DNA of 64,000 nucleotides from Xaviernesmea oryzae (GCF_900177415.1 NZ_FXAF01000011.1:496001-560000), one strand, 5' to 3'. Counted from the stretch's first letter, positions 52,912 through 62,180 are shown. Translations and numbers: made by a program. Notes: generated from the letters alone by a model not told the origin.

Positions 52912-53463
52912 CTATTCGGCGGCGGCAAGCGCCTGCTGGGGGAAGAAGGCCGCGAGCTCGTCGACGGCAAAACCGATCCGCTGCTGCAGCGCTTCGGAAA
53001 CGACGCGATAATCGGAAAAATCCCGGTCGGAGGCATAGACGGCGGTCGGCAAGGTATGGGCCGTGAAGAAACCGAAAAGCGGCCGCAGCTGGTGCTCGAC
53101 CATCAGCGCGTGGCGGTCGCCGCCGCCGGTGGCCGTGATCAGGATCGGTTTGGCACGGAGCTGTTCGGGGTCGATCAGATCGATGAAATGCTTGAAGAGC
53201 CCGGGATAACTGCCCTTGTAGGTCGGCGAGCCGACGATCAGGAAATCGGCTTCGACGACGTCTTCCAGCACCCTTGCGGCATTGCTGTCGAGATCGTTCT
53301 GGCGCTGCGCCAGGCCGAGCGACGGCCCCACATCGGTCAGGTCATGGACCTGCGTCTCGAAGCCATAGCGCTCGGCAGCGATCGCCGCGATATGGTTGAC
53401 CAGCGCAAAGGTCTTGGAGGGACGATTGTAGCTGCCCGCGAGCCCGACGAGTTTGAAGGCCAT
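52912..53463 (-). CDS. NADPH-dependent FMN reductase (SsuE/MsuE type)
   Basis: A 183-residue flavodoxin-fold reductase: LVGLAGSYNRPSKTFALVNHIA (FMN phosphate loop), FLIVGSPTYKGSYPGLFKHFIDLI and ITATGGGDRHALMVEHQLRPLFGFF. It supplies reduced FMN to a monooxygenase. No FMN-dependent sulfonate monooxygenase is encoded beside it, so its partner is elsewhere. GGAAAGGAACTTGC sets the start at 53463. Confidence 0.88.
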   Translation of the reverse strand: MAFKLVGLAGSYNRPSKTFALVNHIAAIAAERYGFETQVHDLTDVGPSLGLAQRQNDLDSNAARVLEDVVEADFLIVGSPTYKGSYPGLFKHFIDLIDPEQLRAKPILITATGGGDRHALMVEHQLRPLFGFFTAHTLPTAVYASDRDFSDYRVVSEALQQRIGFAVDELAAFFPQQALAAAE

Positions 53464-53580
53464 GCAAGTTCCTTTCCGCGCAATGACTTGACTGAGATTA
53501 GCGCCGGCGCCCCGACATGAAAGCAAGGAACCTGCCTGAGATGCGCGGCCAGGAGAAAATAATGCTAAAGCCCCGCCCGA

Positions 53581-54966
53581 TCACGCGATGCGGGCGTAGG
53601 GGGGCGCCCTCCGGGCGATCTCGGCGGCGACCGTTTCGGCAAGCGCCTTGGCCTGGACGCGGATATCCGGCACCGCCGTGATCTCCCAGAATTGGCCCGC
53701 CGTGAGCGCGCCTGCGGCGAAAAGACCGGGCTGCGGTCGCCCCTGCGGATCGAGAACGCGGGACTGCGGGTCGACGGAAATGCCAAGCCCCAAGTCGTCC
53801 ATGGCGATCATCCGGCGGTCGCGCATCGCCGTGAGCAATGGCGAATGGCCGATGCCGGCGCGCTCCATGCCCGTGCAATTGACGACCCAGTCCGCATGGA
53901 ATGCGGCGATGTCCTGCCTGCCTCTCCTGCGGTAGTGAACGCTTGCGCCGCTGCCCTCCTTTTCGATCGATCGCAGATAGCCCGCATGCACCGTCACCGT
54001 GCCGTCCTTCATAAGCGCGTCGAAACGGGTGAAAACCTCCGGCGCGATCCGGTGGCGGTGGATGTTCCACCAGGCAAGCGCATGACGCAGGAAGCGGCCG
54101 CGCTGCTCCGTGCCGAGGCTTTGCCAGAGCGCCTGCGTCTGCGGCCTCAGGCCGTCGATCACCGCCCGCCAATCGGCGCCCTTGTCGACCTGCCGGCGCA
54201 GAGCGCGAAGGAGAGTGCTGATCTCGCGGCTTTCCGGCAGTTCAGGCGGCACCGGTGCGGCACGCCGGGCGGAATGCGGATGCGGCACCAGCCCGCGACG
54301 CGACAGGACGTGGATACGGCCGCGATGCCCCTGGGCACGCAGCGACAGCACCTGGTCGATCATCGTCAGGCCGGAGCCGAAGATACAGATCTCGTCGGTC
54401 CGCCCGACCCGCGAAAGCCAGCCGAGCCGCCAGGGATTTTCGATGATGCGCGGACGAGCCGCCTCATCGACGCGATCCTTGGGCAAGGGCAGATCGGCAT
54501 TGCCCACACCGAGCGCCAGGATGACGTTGCGGGCCTTCAGTTCGCCGGTATTGTCGAGGCAGAAGACGAGGCCGTCGCTCTCGCACTGAACACACGCGGT
54601 TGCCTTCGCCTTGACGAAATCCACCCGCGCCCGCCGCTCGCGCGGCCTCAGAAGCGAAGCCAGCGTGTCGCGCAGATAGAGCCCGTAGTCGCCGCGCGAG
54701 GCGAAATCCTCGGCGAAGGCCGCCCTGCCCTGACGGCGCAGCCATTCGACGAAATCGTCCGGACGGTCCGGAAACACGCTCATGCGCGCCGCAGGTACGT
54801 TGAGGCGATGCAGATAGAATTCGGTACGGTAGGCCGTGCCCCGTCCGAAGCCCGGATCGTCGCCGATCACGGCGATGGAGGCGGACGACGGCAGGAAGCG
54901 CAGGAGGTTGATGGTGAGGGCGATTGCGGAAAAACCGGAACCGACGATGGCGACGTCATAGGTCAT
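53581..54966 (-). CDS. FAD/NAD(P)-binding protein (NAD_binding_9 family)
   Basis: A 461-residue oxidoreductase-like protein. The N-terminal dinucleotide fold is YDVAIVGSGFSAIALTINLLRF; a second region has ILALGVGNADLPL, and a third ICIFGSGLTMIDQVLSL; the C-terminus has DWVVNCTGME and GLFAAGALTAGQFWEIT. This is the HpnW/YdhS-type group of uncharacterised FAD-NAD(P) proteins. The ATG at 54966 has GGGGAG ten bases upstream; the GTG at 54975 is an alternative. Substrate unknown. Confidence 0.85.
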   Translation of the reverse strand: MTYDVAIVGSGFSAIALTINLLRFLPSSASIAVIGDDPGFGRGTAYRTEFYLHRLNVPAARMSVFPDRPDDFVEWLRRQGRAAFAEDFASRGDYGLYLRDTLASLLRPRERRARVDFVKAKATACVQCESDGLVFCLDNTGELKARNVILALGVGNADLPLPKDRVDEAARPRIIENPWRLGWLSRVGRTDEICIFGSGLTMIDQVLSLRAQGHRGRIHVLSRRGLVPHPHSARRAAPVPPELPESREISTLLRALRRQVDKGADWRAVIDGLRPQTQALWQSLGTEQRGRFLRHALAWWNIHRHRIAPEVFTRFDALMKDGTVTVHAGYLRSIEKEGSGASVHYRRRGRQDIAAFHADWVVNCTGMERAGIGHSPLLTAMRDRRMIAMDDLGLGISVDPQSRVLDPQGRPQPGLFAAGALTAGQFWEITAVPDIRVQAKALAETVAAEIARRAPPYARIA

Positions 54967-55281
54967 CAAGCACACACTCCCCGTCCGTTTTTTGAAGGTT
55001 GGGCGAAAGGGTCGTCTTGGAAGCCCGCAAGCGGTTCGAACCCGTTTGCGGTGGTCGCTTCAATCTCGATCAGGTTACTAGAGATTGACATAGAGTAAAG
55101 ATGTTTTCCGCCTCATCCGGCGCTGGCATTCCGGATGGAGGCCTGCCGCTGTGCAAATACGGGGTGGCGGAACCACGGCGGAAAGCGTGGCGGACCTCGC
55201 AGCCATCTCGAAAACTCCTCCGTTTGACCGGAGAGGATAACCGGAAACCTCGGCGCTTGGTTCCGCCGGTTCCCTTCAGGA
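54967..55281. other. 315-bp intergenic region with a palindrome
   Basis: No gene seen. It contains a 10-bp stem CCGCAAGCGG / CCGTTTGCGG-like pair (55025-55051, one G-T pair, central TTCGAA) about 60 bp upstream of the FAD protein gene, a possible operator or repeat, and smaller hairpins near 55115-55215. Confidence 0.45.
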
Positions 55282-55644
55282 TCAAGGCAGAAGTTCGTGG
55301 ATGGAGGTCAGCAGCTTCTCGTGCTGATAGGGCTTCGGCAGGAAGACGGTATTGGCGGGCAGAAGCATGGGATCGAGGTTGACCACGCCGGACGTGATGA
55401 TGATTCCCACACTCGGGCGTATGGCGCGGATGCGCCGGGCGAGCTGGATACCGTCCATGGAGCCGGCCATGTTGACATCCGTGAAGACGATATCGATATC
55501 GGGCCGGTTGCGGAACAGCACCATCGCCTCGTCCGCATTGGCGGCTTCCAGCACCACATGCCCGACTTCCTCCAGCGCGTCGAGCGTGGTGAAGCGGATC
55601 AGCGGCTCATCTTCGACGATGAGCACAACGGCCTTTTGCGGCAT
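55282..55644 (-). CDS. Single-receiver response regulator
   Basis: A 120-residue CheY-like protein: AVVLIVEDEPLIRFTTLDALEEVG, phospho-Asp in IVFTDVNMAGSMDG, switch region IIITSG and Lys in FLPKPYQ. It has no output domain. AAGGAG precedes the ATG at 55644. Such proteins in alphaproteobacteria often act as phosphate shuttles or sinks for sensor kinases of the FixL/HWE type; no partner kinase is encoded nearby. Confidence 0.88.
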   Translation of the reverse strand: MPQKAVVLIVEDEPLIRFTTLDALEEVGHVVLEAANADEAMVLFRNRPDIDIVFTDVNMAGSMDGIQLARRIRAIRPSVGIIITSGVVNLDPMLLPANTVFLPKPYQHEKLLTSIHELLP

Positions 55645-55950
55645 GGACATCTCCTTGCAGATCGCGCCTGACGGTATCGGGAAGAACCGGCCTGCCTTCG
55701 TCGAACGGCCATATAGGAGAGTGGCGGGATTGCGGCAAGCGGAAGTGAACGGAGGCAAACCCGGGCCATTGCTGATATCTGCTGCGCGTACCGGTCGCCT
55801 CAGCCTGTTGCACAATGGATAATGGCATTTGACAGAGCGCAATTTTTCGCTTGCCAAGGCCGCTGAAATATCCTGTACCAATGCCCCACGAAAATGTGAC
55901 TGGAAGCGAATTCCAGGCCCGCCATCCAACGTCTACTCAGGTTTGCCTTC
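55645..55950. other. 306-bp divergent promoter region
   Basis: Between the leftward response regulator and rightward terC-like gene. I see no gene, and no yybP-ykoY-type manganese riboswitch before the TerC gene. Confidence 0.5.
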
Positions 55951-56577
55951 ATGATGGAACTCTTCACCGCGGCCGGTTTTGCGGCCCTTCTCGAGGTCAT
56001 TGCCATCAACCTCGTCCTCTCGGGCGACAATGCCATCGTCATCGGCCTTGCCGCTGCCGGCCTTCCGCCTGCGCTGCGCAAGAAGGCTATCCTCTTCGGC
56101 ATCTCCGCCGCGACCGTGCTGCGCATCGTCTTCGCAGCCATCACCTCCTACCTGCTCGGCATCGTCGGCCTCCAGCTCCTCGGCGGCGTGCTGCTCGCCT
56201 GGGTCTGCTGGAAGATGTGGAGCGAGCTTCGTGAAAACGACGCTGACGCAGCCCATGCCGGCGCAGCGGAAGCCGCTGAAAACACGCCGCAAAAGACGTT
56301 CTTTCAGGCCGCGACTCAGATCGTCGTCGCCGACGTCTCCATGTCGCTCGACAACGTGCTGGCCGTTGCCGGCGCCGCGCAGGAGCATTCGACCGTGCTC
56401 ATCATCGGCCTCGTCATCTCGATCGCGCTGATGGGGGTCGCCGCCAACTTCGTCGCCAAGCTCCTCGCCCGCTTCCGCTGGATCGCCTATCTTGGCCTCG
56501 CGGTCATCGTCTACGTCGCGGCCACCATGATATACCACGGCATTTTCGAGGTCCTGCCGCTCATCCAGGGCGCCTGA
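55951..56577 (+). CDS. TerC family (YjbE-type) membrane protein
   Basis: A 208-residue protein with about six to seven transmembrane segments in two repeats. Each carries the family DN motif: NLVLSGDNAIVIGLA and VVADVSMSLDNVLAVAG, joined by an acidic cytoplasmic loop. TerC relatives export manganese or support metallation of exported enzymes; tellurite resistance itself is not implied. MM at the start leaves two adjacent ATG choices. A strong terminator follows. Confidence 0.88.
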   Translation: MMELFTAAGFAALLEVIAINLVLSGDNAIVIGLAAAGLPPALRKKAILFGISAATVLRIVFAAITSYLLGIVGLQLLGGVLLAWVCWKMWSELRENDADAAHAGAAEAAENTPQKTFFQAATQIVVADVSMSLDNVLAVAGAAQEHSTVLIIGLVISIALMGVAANFVAKLLARFRWIAYLGLAVIVYVAATMIYHGIFEVLPLIQGA

Positions 56578-56609
56578 TCTCTTCGAACCTACGCAAAAGC
56601 TCCATCCAG

Positions 56610-56651
56610 GCCCTGCCCGTGCCGATCGCACAGGCAGGGCTTTCTATTTTT
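56610..56651 (+). terminator. Rho-independent terminator after the TerC gene
   Basis: Stem GCCCTGCC / GGCAGGGC, extended inside by GTGC / GCAC, followed by TTTCTATTTTT, 33 bp after the stop. Confidence 0.9.
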
Positions 56652-56732
56652 GCTGAAAAAACTTGCTTTTGATCAAGAAAGAGAGGTGAATACCATCAGA
56701 CTGTCATACGATAGACCGAGGTTGAGTCTGGC

Positions 56733-58124
56733 ATGCGATTTCTTCGAGCAATTTCTATTCTTCTGACATTGGCGGTGATCGCCGCCGTCGGGTTTCTTCT
56801 CATCGGATGGCGTTCGGAGATCCCTCCGGATAATCAGGCAGCGAACGCCCAATATCCTCCCGATCTGGTCGCCAAGGGCGCGCAGCTCGCCGCGGTCGGA
56901 AACTGCATCGCCTGTCATACCGAGCCCGGCCAGGAAGCGTTCGCCGGCGGGCTCCCGGTTCCGACGCCATTCGGCACGCTCTATTCGACGAACATCACGC
57001 CGGATCCGGAAACCGGGATAGGCCGCTGGAGCGAGGCTGCCTTCGTCCGCGCCATGCGCGAAGGGGTCGACCGCGAAGGCAACCATCTCTATCCGGCCTT
57101 CCCCTACGACCATTTCACCTGGGTGACGGGCGAGGACAACAAGGCCCTCTACGCCTTCCTGATGACGCGTGAGCCGGTCAAGGCGACCGCGCCCGCCAAC
57201 GACCTCGTCTTCCCGCTGCAGTTCCGCCCGCTTCTCGTCGGCTGGAACCTGCTCTTCCTCCGCGAAGGAGGCATGCAGCCGGATACGTCGCAGAGCGAGG
57301 AGTGGAACCGCGGCCGCTATCTCGCCGAAGGGCTTGGGCACTGCGGCGCCTGTCATACGCCCCGAAACGCATTCGGGGCCGAAGACAGAAACCATCATTT
57401 CGGAGGCGGGGAAGCGGAAGGCTGGCAGGCCTATGCGATCAACGCCAGCTCTCATTCGCCGGTCCCGTGGACGGTGGACAGCATCGCCTTCTACCTGCGC
57501 AACGGCTGGCATGAACTGCACGGCGTCTCACGCGGCCCCATGGCGGAAGTCACGGGCAATCTCGGCCTTCTGCCCGACAGCGATATCCGCGCGATTGCGA
57601 CCTATGTCGCCTCCGTCATGGGCGAGCCCTCGCCCGAGCGCAAGGAGAAGGGCGAGCGCCTGACCCGGAGCTTCGGCAATGGCGGCGCCAACATCACCAC
57701 GGCGGCGCTCGACGAGAACAAGGCCTCCGCCGACCTCTCCGGACATCCTGGAGCCGCGATCTACGGCGCGGCCTGCGCCACCTGTCATGAGAGCGGCAGA
57801 CCTCAGCCCTATGGCGGCCTGAACTTCGCGCTCTCCACCGCCGTCAACGCGCCGAACCCGCAGAACATCGTCAATGTCGTGATGTTCGGCCTGCCGCCGG
57901 GAGACGGCCAGCCCAGCGCCGTGATGCCGGCTTTCGGCAATACGCTCAACGACCGGCAGGTCGCCGACCTCCTCGGCTATCTGCGCGCCCGCTTCTCCGA
58001 TCAGCCCGCCTGGACCGGACTGACCGATCTCGTCGCCAAAACCCGCTCCGGCGAATATCCAGTCACCGTGCTGGCCTCCGACGGCATTGAAAGAGCGCCG
58101 AAGAATGTCGGCGCGAAGGAGTAG
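56733..58124 (+). CDS. Triheme c-type cytochrome, dehydrogenase subunit
   Basis: A 463-residue exported cytochrome with an N-terminal membrane anchor (FLRAISILLTLAVIAAVGFLLIGW) and three CxxCH sites: CIACH (about 58), CGACH (about 204) and CATCH (about 349). The fold matches the membrane-bound cytochrome subunit of periplasmic alcohol/aldehyde dehydrogenases. It starts the operon with the molybdenum hydroxylase subunits 2 bp downstream and should carry electrons from them to the respiratory chain. Confidence 0.92.
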   Translation: MRFLRAISILLTLAVIAAVGFLLIGWRSEIPPDNQAANAQYPPDLVAKGAQLAAVGNCIACHTEPGQEAFAGGLPVPTPFGTLYSTNITPDPETGIGRWSEAAFVRAMREGVDREGNHLYPAFPYDHFTWVTGEDNKALYAFLMTREPVKATAPANDLVFPLQFRPLLVGWNLLFLREGGMQPDTSQSEEWNRGRYLAEGLGHCGACHTPRNAFGAEDRNHHFGGGEAEGWQAYAINASSHSPVPWTVDSIAFYLRNGWHELHGVSRGPMAEVTGNLGLLPDSDIRAIATYVASVMGEPSPERKEKGERLTRSFGNGGANITTAALDENKASADLSGHPGAAIYGAACATCHESGRPQPYGGLNFALSTAVNAPNPQNIVNVVMFGLPPGDGQPSAVMPAFGNTLNDRQVADLLGYLRARFSDQPAWTGLTDLVAKTRSGEYPVTVLASDGIERAPKNVGAKE

Positions 58125-58126
58125 AC

Positions 58127-58627
58127 ATGACCATCACGCTTAACGTCAACGGACAGAACCATCAGGTCGATGCGGAGCCGGATACGCCGCTCCTCTACGT
58201 GCTGCGCGACGATCTCGAGCTGAATGCCGCGAAATACGGCTGCGGCCTCGGCCAGTGCGGCGCCTGTACGATCATGATCGACGGCAAGGCGGCGCTCTCC
58301 TGCGTCACCCCGTTGCTGGTTGCCGAGGGGCGCGAGATCACCACGGTCGAAGGCCTCGGCACGATCGAAAACCCGGGCCCGATCCAGCAGGCCTTCATCG
58401 AAAAGCAGTCCGCGCAGTGCGGCTATTGCATCGCCGGCATGATGATGAGCGCGGCAGCCCTTCTGAAGCACAACCCCAAACCGAGCGACGACGACATCCG
58501 CTCGGCGTTGCGCACCAATCTCTGTCGTTGCGGCACCCATATGCGAATCATGGCCGCCATCAAGCGCGCCAGCGAACTGATGGAACAGGCGGCCGTTCCG
58601 GCTGCCACGAACAGGAGTGCCGGCTGA
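58127..58627 (+). CDS. 2Fe-2S small subunit of a molybdenum hydroxylase (IorA-like)
   Basis: A 166-residue protein with two 2Fe-2S domains. The N-terminal plant-type cluster: Cys 39, 44, 47, 59 (GCGLGQCGACTIMIDG...SC). The C-terminal helical cluster: QCGYCIAGMMM and NLCRCGTH. It passes electrons from the molybdenum subunit to the cytochrome. It has no signal peptide, so it is expected to be co-exported with the Tat-targeted large subunit. It overlaps the next gene by one base (TGATG). Confidence 0.93.
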   Translation: MTITLNVNGQNHQVDAEPDTPLLYVLRDDLELNAAKYGCGLGQCGACTIMIDGKAALSCVTPLLVAEGREITTVEGLGTIENPGPIQQAFIEKQSAQCGYCIAGMMMSAAALLKHNPKPSDDDIRSALRTNLCRCGTHMRIMAAIKRASELMEQAAVPAATNRSAG

Positions 58628-60879
58628 TGGACACGTTCAACAAGGCCGAAATCACCCGCCGCGGTCTGCTCGCAGGCACCGGCGCCCTCGTCGTCAGCTT
58701 CTCGGTGGCAAACGCGCTGGCGCAGCAGCCGGCGCAGCCTCCGGCAGCCCCTGCCCCCGCCAAACCGCCGGCGCTGCCCGGCAGCCTGAACACCGATCGT
58801 TTCCTCGACAGCTGGATCCGCATCGACGCCGACGGCAAGATCACCGTCTTCACCGGCAAGGTGGAACTCGGCCAGGGCATCCGCACGCCGCTGATCCAGG
58901 TTGCGGCCGAGGAACTGAACGTGGAACCCGGCGATATCGAGCTCATCACCGCCGATACCGCCCGCACGCCGGACGAGGGTTTTACCGCCGGCAGCCAGTC
59001 GATGCAGAACAGCGGCACGGCGATCCGCAATGCCGCAGCCCAGGTGCGCGAACTGCTGATCGGTCAGGCCGCCACCCGATGGAACCTGCCGGCGGACCAG
59101 CTCAAGGCCGAGAAGAAGACGATCGTCTCGCCGGACGGCCGCTCGATCGGCTATGGCGAACTCGTCGCGGGTGAGTTCCTGCATGTCGAAGCGCAACCGC
59201 AATCCAGGCTGAAGACGCCCGACCAGTTCAGCGTCATCGGCCGCGATCTGCAGCGCGTCGACATTCCCGGCAAGGTCACGGGCGGTGTCGCCTACATCCA
59301 GGATCTGAGGCTAGACGGCATGGTGCACGCCCGCGTCGTGCGTCCGCCGAGCTACAGCGCTACGCTGAAGAACCTCGACGCTTCCACTATCGAGGCGATG
59401 CCGGGCGTCATCTCGGTCGTCCGCGACGGCAACTTCCTCGCGGTCGTCGCCGAGAAGGAATATCAGGCGATCAAGGCGATGCGCGCCCTGGAACAGGCGG
59501 CCGAATGGGACGAGCCGGCCAACCTGCCGGATCAGGCGATCCTTCCCGCCGAGCTGGTCGCCATGGAAGGCGATATCGGCACGGTCGCGGAATCGGGCGC
59601 GCCGGCCTTCCCCAACGGCCCGACCTTCGAGGCGACGTTTACGCGCCCCTATATCATGCACGGTTCGATCGGTCCCTCCTGCGGCATCGCGATCATGAAA
59701 CCCGACGGCACGATGGACGTCTGGTCGCATACGCAGGGCGTCTTTCCGGACCGCGAGGCGATCGCCCAGATGCTCGGCCTGCCGGAAGACAGGGTACGGG
59801 TCATCCACGTGGAAGGCTCCGGCTGCTACGGCCACAACGGCGCCGACGATGCCGCAGCGGATGCGGCGCTGATCGCCGCCAAGGTTCCGGGCCGTCCGAT
59901 CCGCGTCCAGTGGATGCGCGAGCAGGAGCACATGTGGGAACCCTATGGCCCCGGCATGGTCACGAAGATCAAGGCGTCGGTCGGGCCCGACGGCAAGATC
60001 GACAACTGGGCCTATGACCTCTGGAGCAACTCCCACGGCACGCGCCCCGGCGACGCGGGCTCGCTGCTGGCGGGACGGACCAAAGGCAATGCGACGCCGC
60101 TCAAGCTGCCGAAGCTCAGCATCAACCCGAACGGCAACGGCGACCGCAATGCCGATCCGCTCTATGCGATCCCGAACCGCCGGATCCTCTGGCACTTCCT
60201 GCCGGACATGCCGCTCCGCGTTTCGGCGCTTCGCGGCCTCGGCGCACAGCCGAACGTCTTCTCGATCGAAAGCACGATGGACGAGCTGGCGATCGCCGCG
60301 AAGACCGATCCGGTCGAATTCCGGCTGAAGCATCTCACCGACAACCGGGCCGCCGACGTCGTGAAGCTTGCGGCGGAGAAATTCGGCTGGGGCAGGAACG
60401 AGGTTCCGCGCGGCCACGGCGTCGGTTTCGCCTTCGCCCGCTACAAGAACCACGCGGCCTATCTGGCGATCGCATTGGAGCTGGAGGTCGAACAGGAGAC
60501 GGGCCGCGTTCGGGTCATCCGCGCGGTCTCGGCGATCGACAGCGGCCAGGCGGTCAATCCGGACGGCATCAGGAACCAGACGGAAGGCGGCATCCTGCAA
60601 TCGATCAGCTGGACGCTCTACGAGGCGGTGACCTTCGACCGGACCCGCATCACCAGCACCGACTGGTCGAGCTATCCGATCATGCGCTTCGCAAGCGTGC
60701 CCGATACGGTCGAGGTGCACATCATCGACCGGCCCGGCACGCCGTTCCTGGGAACCGGCGAGGCGGCGCAAGGCCCGACATCGGCGGCGGTCGCCAACGC
60801 GGTCCGCAACGCGATCGGTAAGCGGCTCTTCGACCTGCCGCTGACGCGGGAGAGGGTGAAGACTGCGATCGGCGCCTGA
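58627..60879 (+). CDS. Molybdopterin-binding subunit of a periplasmic molybdenum hydroxylase (IorB-like)
   Basis: A 750-residue xanthine-dehydrogenase-family subunit. A Tat signal opens the protein (ITRRGLLAGTGALVVSFSVANALA), followed by a proline/alanine linker. Molybdopterin motifs include GQGIRTPLIQVAAEE, GSGCYGHNGADDAAADAA and the C-terminal catalytic Glu in FLGTGEAAQGPTSAAVANA. With the iron-sulfur and cytochrome subunits it forms an isoquinoline 1-oxidoreductase/aldehyde- or nicotinate-dehydrogenase-like complex; the substrate is not predictable. No FAD subunit is present, as is usual for this class. Confidence 0.92.
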   Translation: MDTFNKAEITRRGLLAGTGALVVSFSVANALAQQPAQPPAAPAPAKPPALPGSLNTDRFLDSWIRIDADGKITVFTGKVELGQGIRTPLIQVAAEELNVEPGDIELITADTARTPDEGFTAGSQSMQNSGTAIRNAAAQVRELLIGQAATRWNLPADQLKAEKKTIVSPDGRSIGYGELVAGEFLHVEAQPQSRLKTPDQFSVIGRDLQRVDIPGKVTGGVAYIQDLRLDGMVHARVVRPPSYSATLKNLDASTIEAMPGVISVVRDGNFLAVVAEKEYQAIKAMRALEQAAEWDEPANLPDQAILPAELVAMEGDIGTVAESGAPAFPNGPTFEATFTRPYIMHGSIGPSCGIAIMKPDGTMDVWSHTQGVFPDREAIAQMLGLPEDRVRVIHVEGSGCYGHNGADDAAADAALIAAKVPGRPIRVQWMREQEHMWEPYGPGMVTKIKASVGPDGKIDNWAYDLWSNSHGTRPGDAGSLLAGRTKGNATPLKLPKLSINPNGNGDRNADPLYAIPNRRILWHFLPDMPLRVSALRGLGAQPNVFSIESTMDELAIAAKTDPVEFRLKHLTDNRAADVVKLAAEKFGWGRNEVPRGHGVGFAFARYKNHAAYLAIALELEVEQETGRVRVIRAVSAIDSGQAVNPDGIRNQTEGGILQSISWTLYEAVTFDRTRITSTDWSSYPIMRFASVPDTVEVHIIDRPGTPFLGTGEAAQGPTSAAVANAVRNAIGKRLFDLPLTRERVKTAIGA

Positions 60880-61070
60880 CCGCTGCACCGAATCGGGACG
60901 GAGCCGTCAGGCTTTCGTCACCAAGACTTTGACTTTTGGCGGGTTCCCATTGAACATGTTCGCCGAGCAAAGCTACGTGGGCTCCCAGCCGGCATGATGC
61001 CGGTCAGGGGCTCGCGGACCCCCTTCTCGAGAGAGTTGGTGAGCCCCGTCCTAATCAATGAGAGCAGACC
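60880..61070 (+). promoter_or_regulatory. Structured leader-like region upstream of the cupin gene
   Basis: Nested inverted repeats: CCGGCA / TGCCGG (60989-61003, loop TGA), GGGGCTC / GAGCCCC (61007-61013 with 61041-61047) enclosing TCTCGAGA (61025-61032). The last stem ends about 23 bp before the TTG start of the cupin gene. It could be a 5' regulatory leader or a small RNA; no known family is recognised. Confidence 0.35.
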
Positions 61071-61568
61071 TTGAGCCATAGTCACGACGACCATCATCAC
61101 GATCATGACGATCACGTCCACGTCGACTGGCGCGAGCACGGCGTCAAGGTCATTCCCGGCAATTCGCTCGATCCGAACACGGCCCAGACGCCCGGCATGA
61201 ACCGCGCGACCGCGATCAACAATGCGCGGGCGGGCGCCGAGAAGATCTGGGCGGGCACCGTGACGATCCATGCGAACGCCAAGACCGGCGCCCATCACCA
61301 CGGCGACCTCGAGAGCATCATCTACGTGGTGAAGGGCAAGGCGCGCATGCGCTGGGGCGACAATCTGGAATTCGTTGCGGAAGCCGGTCCCGGTGATTTC
61401 ATCTACGTGCCGCCCTATGTGCCGCACCAGGAGATCAACGCCAGCCGCGACGAGACGCTCGAATGCGTGCTGGTGCGCTCCGGCCAGGAGCCGGTCGTGG
61501 TGAACCTCGACATCGAGCCGGTCGAAAAGCCGGAAGAGGTTCTGTGGAAGGACCCGATTCACAAGTGA
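61071..61568 (+). CDS. Cupin-domain protein with His-rich N-terminus
   Basis: A 165-residue single cupin. The first 20 residues are His/Asp-rich (HSHDDHHHDHDDHVHVDW). Cupin motif 1: TGAHHHGDLESIIYVVKGKARMRWG (metal-ligand His and Glu); motif 2: PGDFIYVPPYVPHQEIN. No signal peptide, so it is cytoplasmic; the enzyme activity is unknown and the His stretch probably binds a metal. It starts with TTG at 61071 and has no strong ribosome site. Confidence 0.8.
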   Translation: MSHSHDDHHHDHDDHVHVDWREHGVKVIPGNSLDPNTAQTPGMNRATAINNARAGAEKIWAGTVTIHANAKTGAHHHGDLESIIYVVKGKARMRWGDNLEFVAEAGPGDFIYVPPYVPHQEINASRDETLECVLVRSGQEPVVVNLDIEPVEKPEEVLWKDPIHK

Positions 61569-61592
61569 CGGCCAGAGACTGCGGACAATGGC

Positions 61593-61655
61593 TTGCGGCG
61601 GCAGGCATGCCGATTTTCGGCCGGAATTCCGTGAGCGTCGGCAATGCCGCCGCAA
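61593..61655. repeat. Inverted repeat downstream of the cupin gene
   Basis: TTGCGGCGGCA (61593-61603) and TGCCGCCGCAA (61645-61655) form a perfect 11-bp stem with a 41-base loop. It starts 24 bp after the cupin stop; no T-run follows. Confidence 0.5.
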
Positions 61656-61766
61656 TCCGGAATTAGGTTCGCACCGACTGGAGATTGACCGCCTCCAGGC
61701 TCTCCTTTAGAAGGCGGCATTCCGTTCCGAAGCAGATGCTTCGGGAATTTTAACGCTCCGGAGCTG

Positions 61767-62180
61767 ATGCGGATGGCGCCGTTTCCGCAGGATAGGCGGA
61801 CGAGAAGCGAACGTGGCGGGGATCATCTCCTGTCGCGGTGGCCGGTCTTTGCCGCAGCCCTGCTGATCGCCGCGCTCTTCGGTTTGCTCTCCGGCGTCGT
61901 GAAGGACGTGCAGTTCCCGCGCGGCGTCCAGTCTGCCGACAAGAGCACGGACGCGCCGCACCTCTCCAAGCGGGAGCCGCTGAGGGCCGTCGTCTCCGCC
62001 GATCGCAAGGATGCGGCCGGCGCTCATTGGCAGGCTGGCAACGGCGCCCTCGCGCCTCGCTCCTTCGAAATCGCCTTTCCGCATTACGCCTCGGTCGTTG
62101 CGCCGAGACCGTCTTCCGATCCCGCCGCCTTGTCTTTCTGGCCGGGATCGCTGCCGCGCGCACCGCCCGCTGGCGCCTGA
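61767..62180 (+). CDS. Uncharacterised single-pass membrane protein
   Basis: A 137-residue protein. One transmembrane helix (WPVFAAALLIAALFGLLSGVV, about 25-45) follows a basic N-terminus; the rest is hydrophilic and Ala/Pro-rich. CGGAG lies upstream of the ATG. I recognise no domain. It precedes secDF by 88 bp on the same strand, and a role in envelope biogenesis is conceivable but unsupported. Confidence 0.45.
   Translation: MRMAPFPQDRRTRSERGGDHLLSRWPVFAAALLIAALFGLLSGVVKDVQFPRGVQSADKSTDAPHLSKREPLRAVVSADRKDAAGAHWQAGNGALAPRSFEIAFPHYASVVAPRPSSDPAALSFWPGSLPRAPPAGA

Noticed and set aside
55025..55051. tRNA-like GGTTCGAACC segment
   Set aside because: It lies in a simple palindrome, with no acceptor, D or anticodon arm around it.
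55800..55950. Manganese (yybP-ykoY) riboswitch before the TerC gene
   Set aside because: The conserved loop sequences of that riboswitch were not found.
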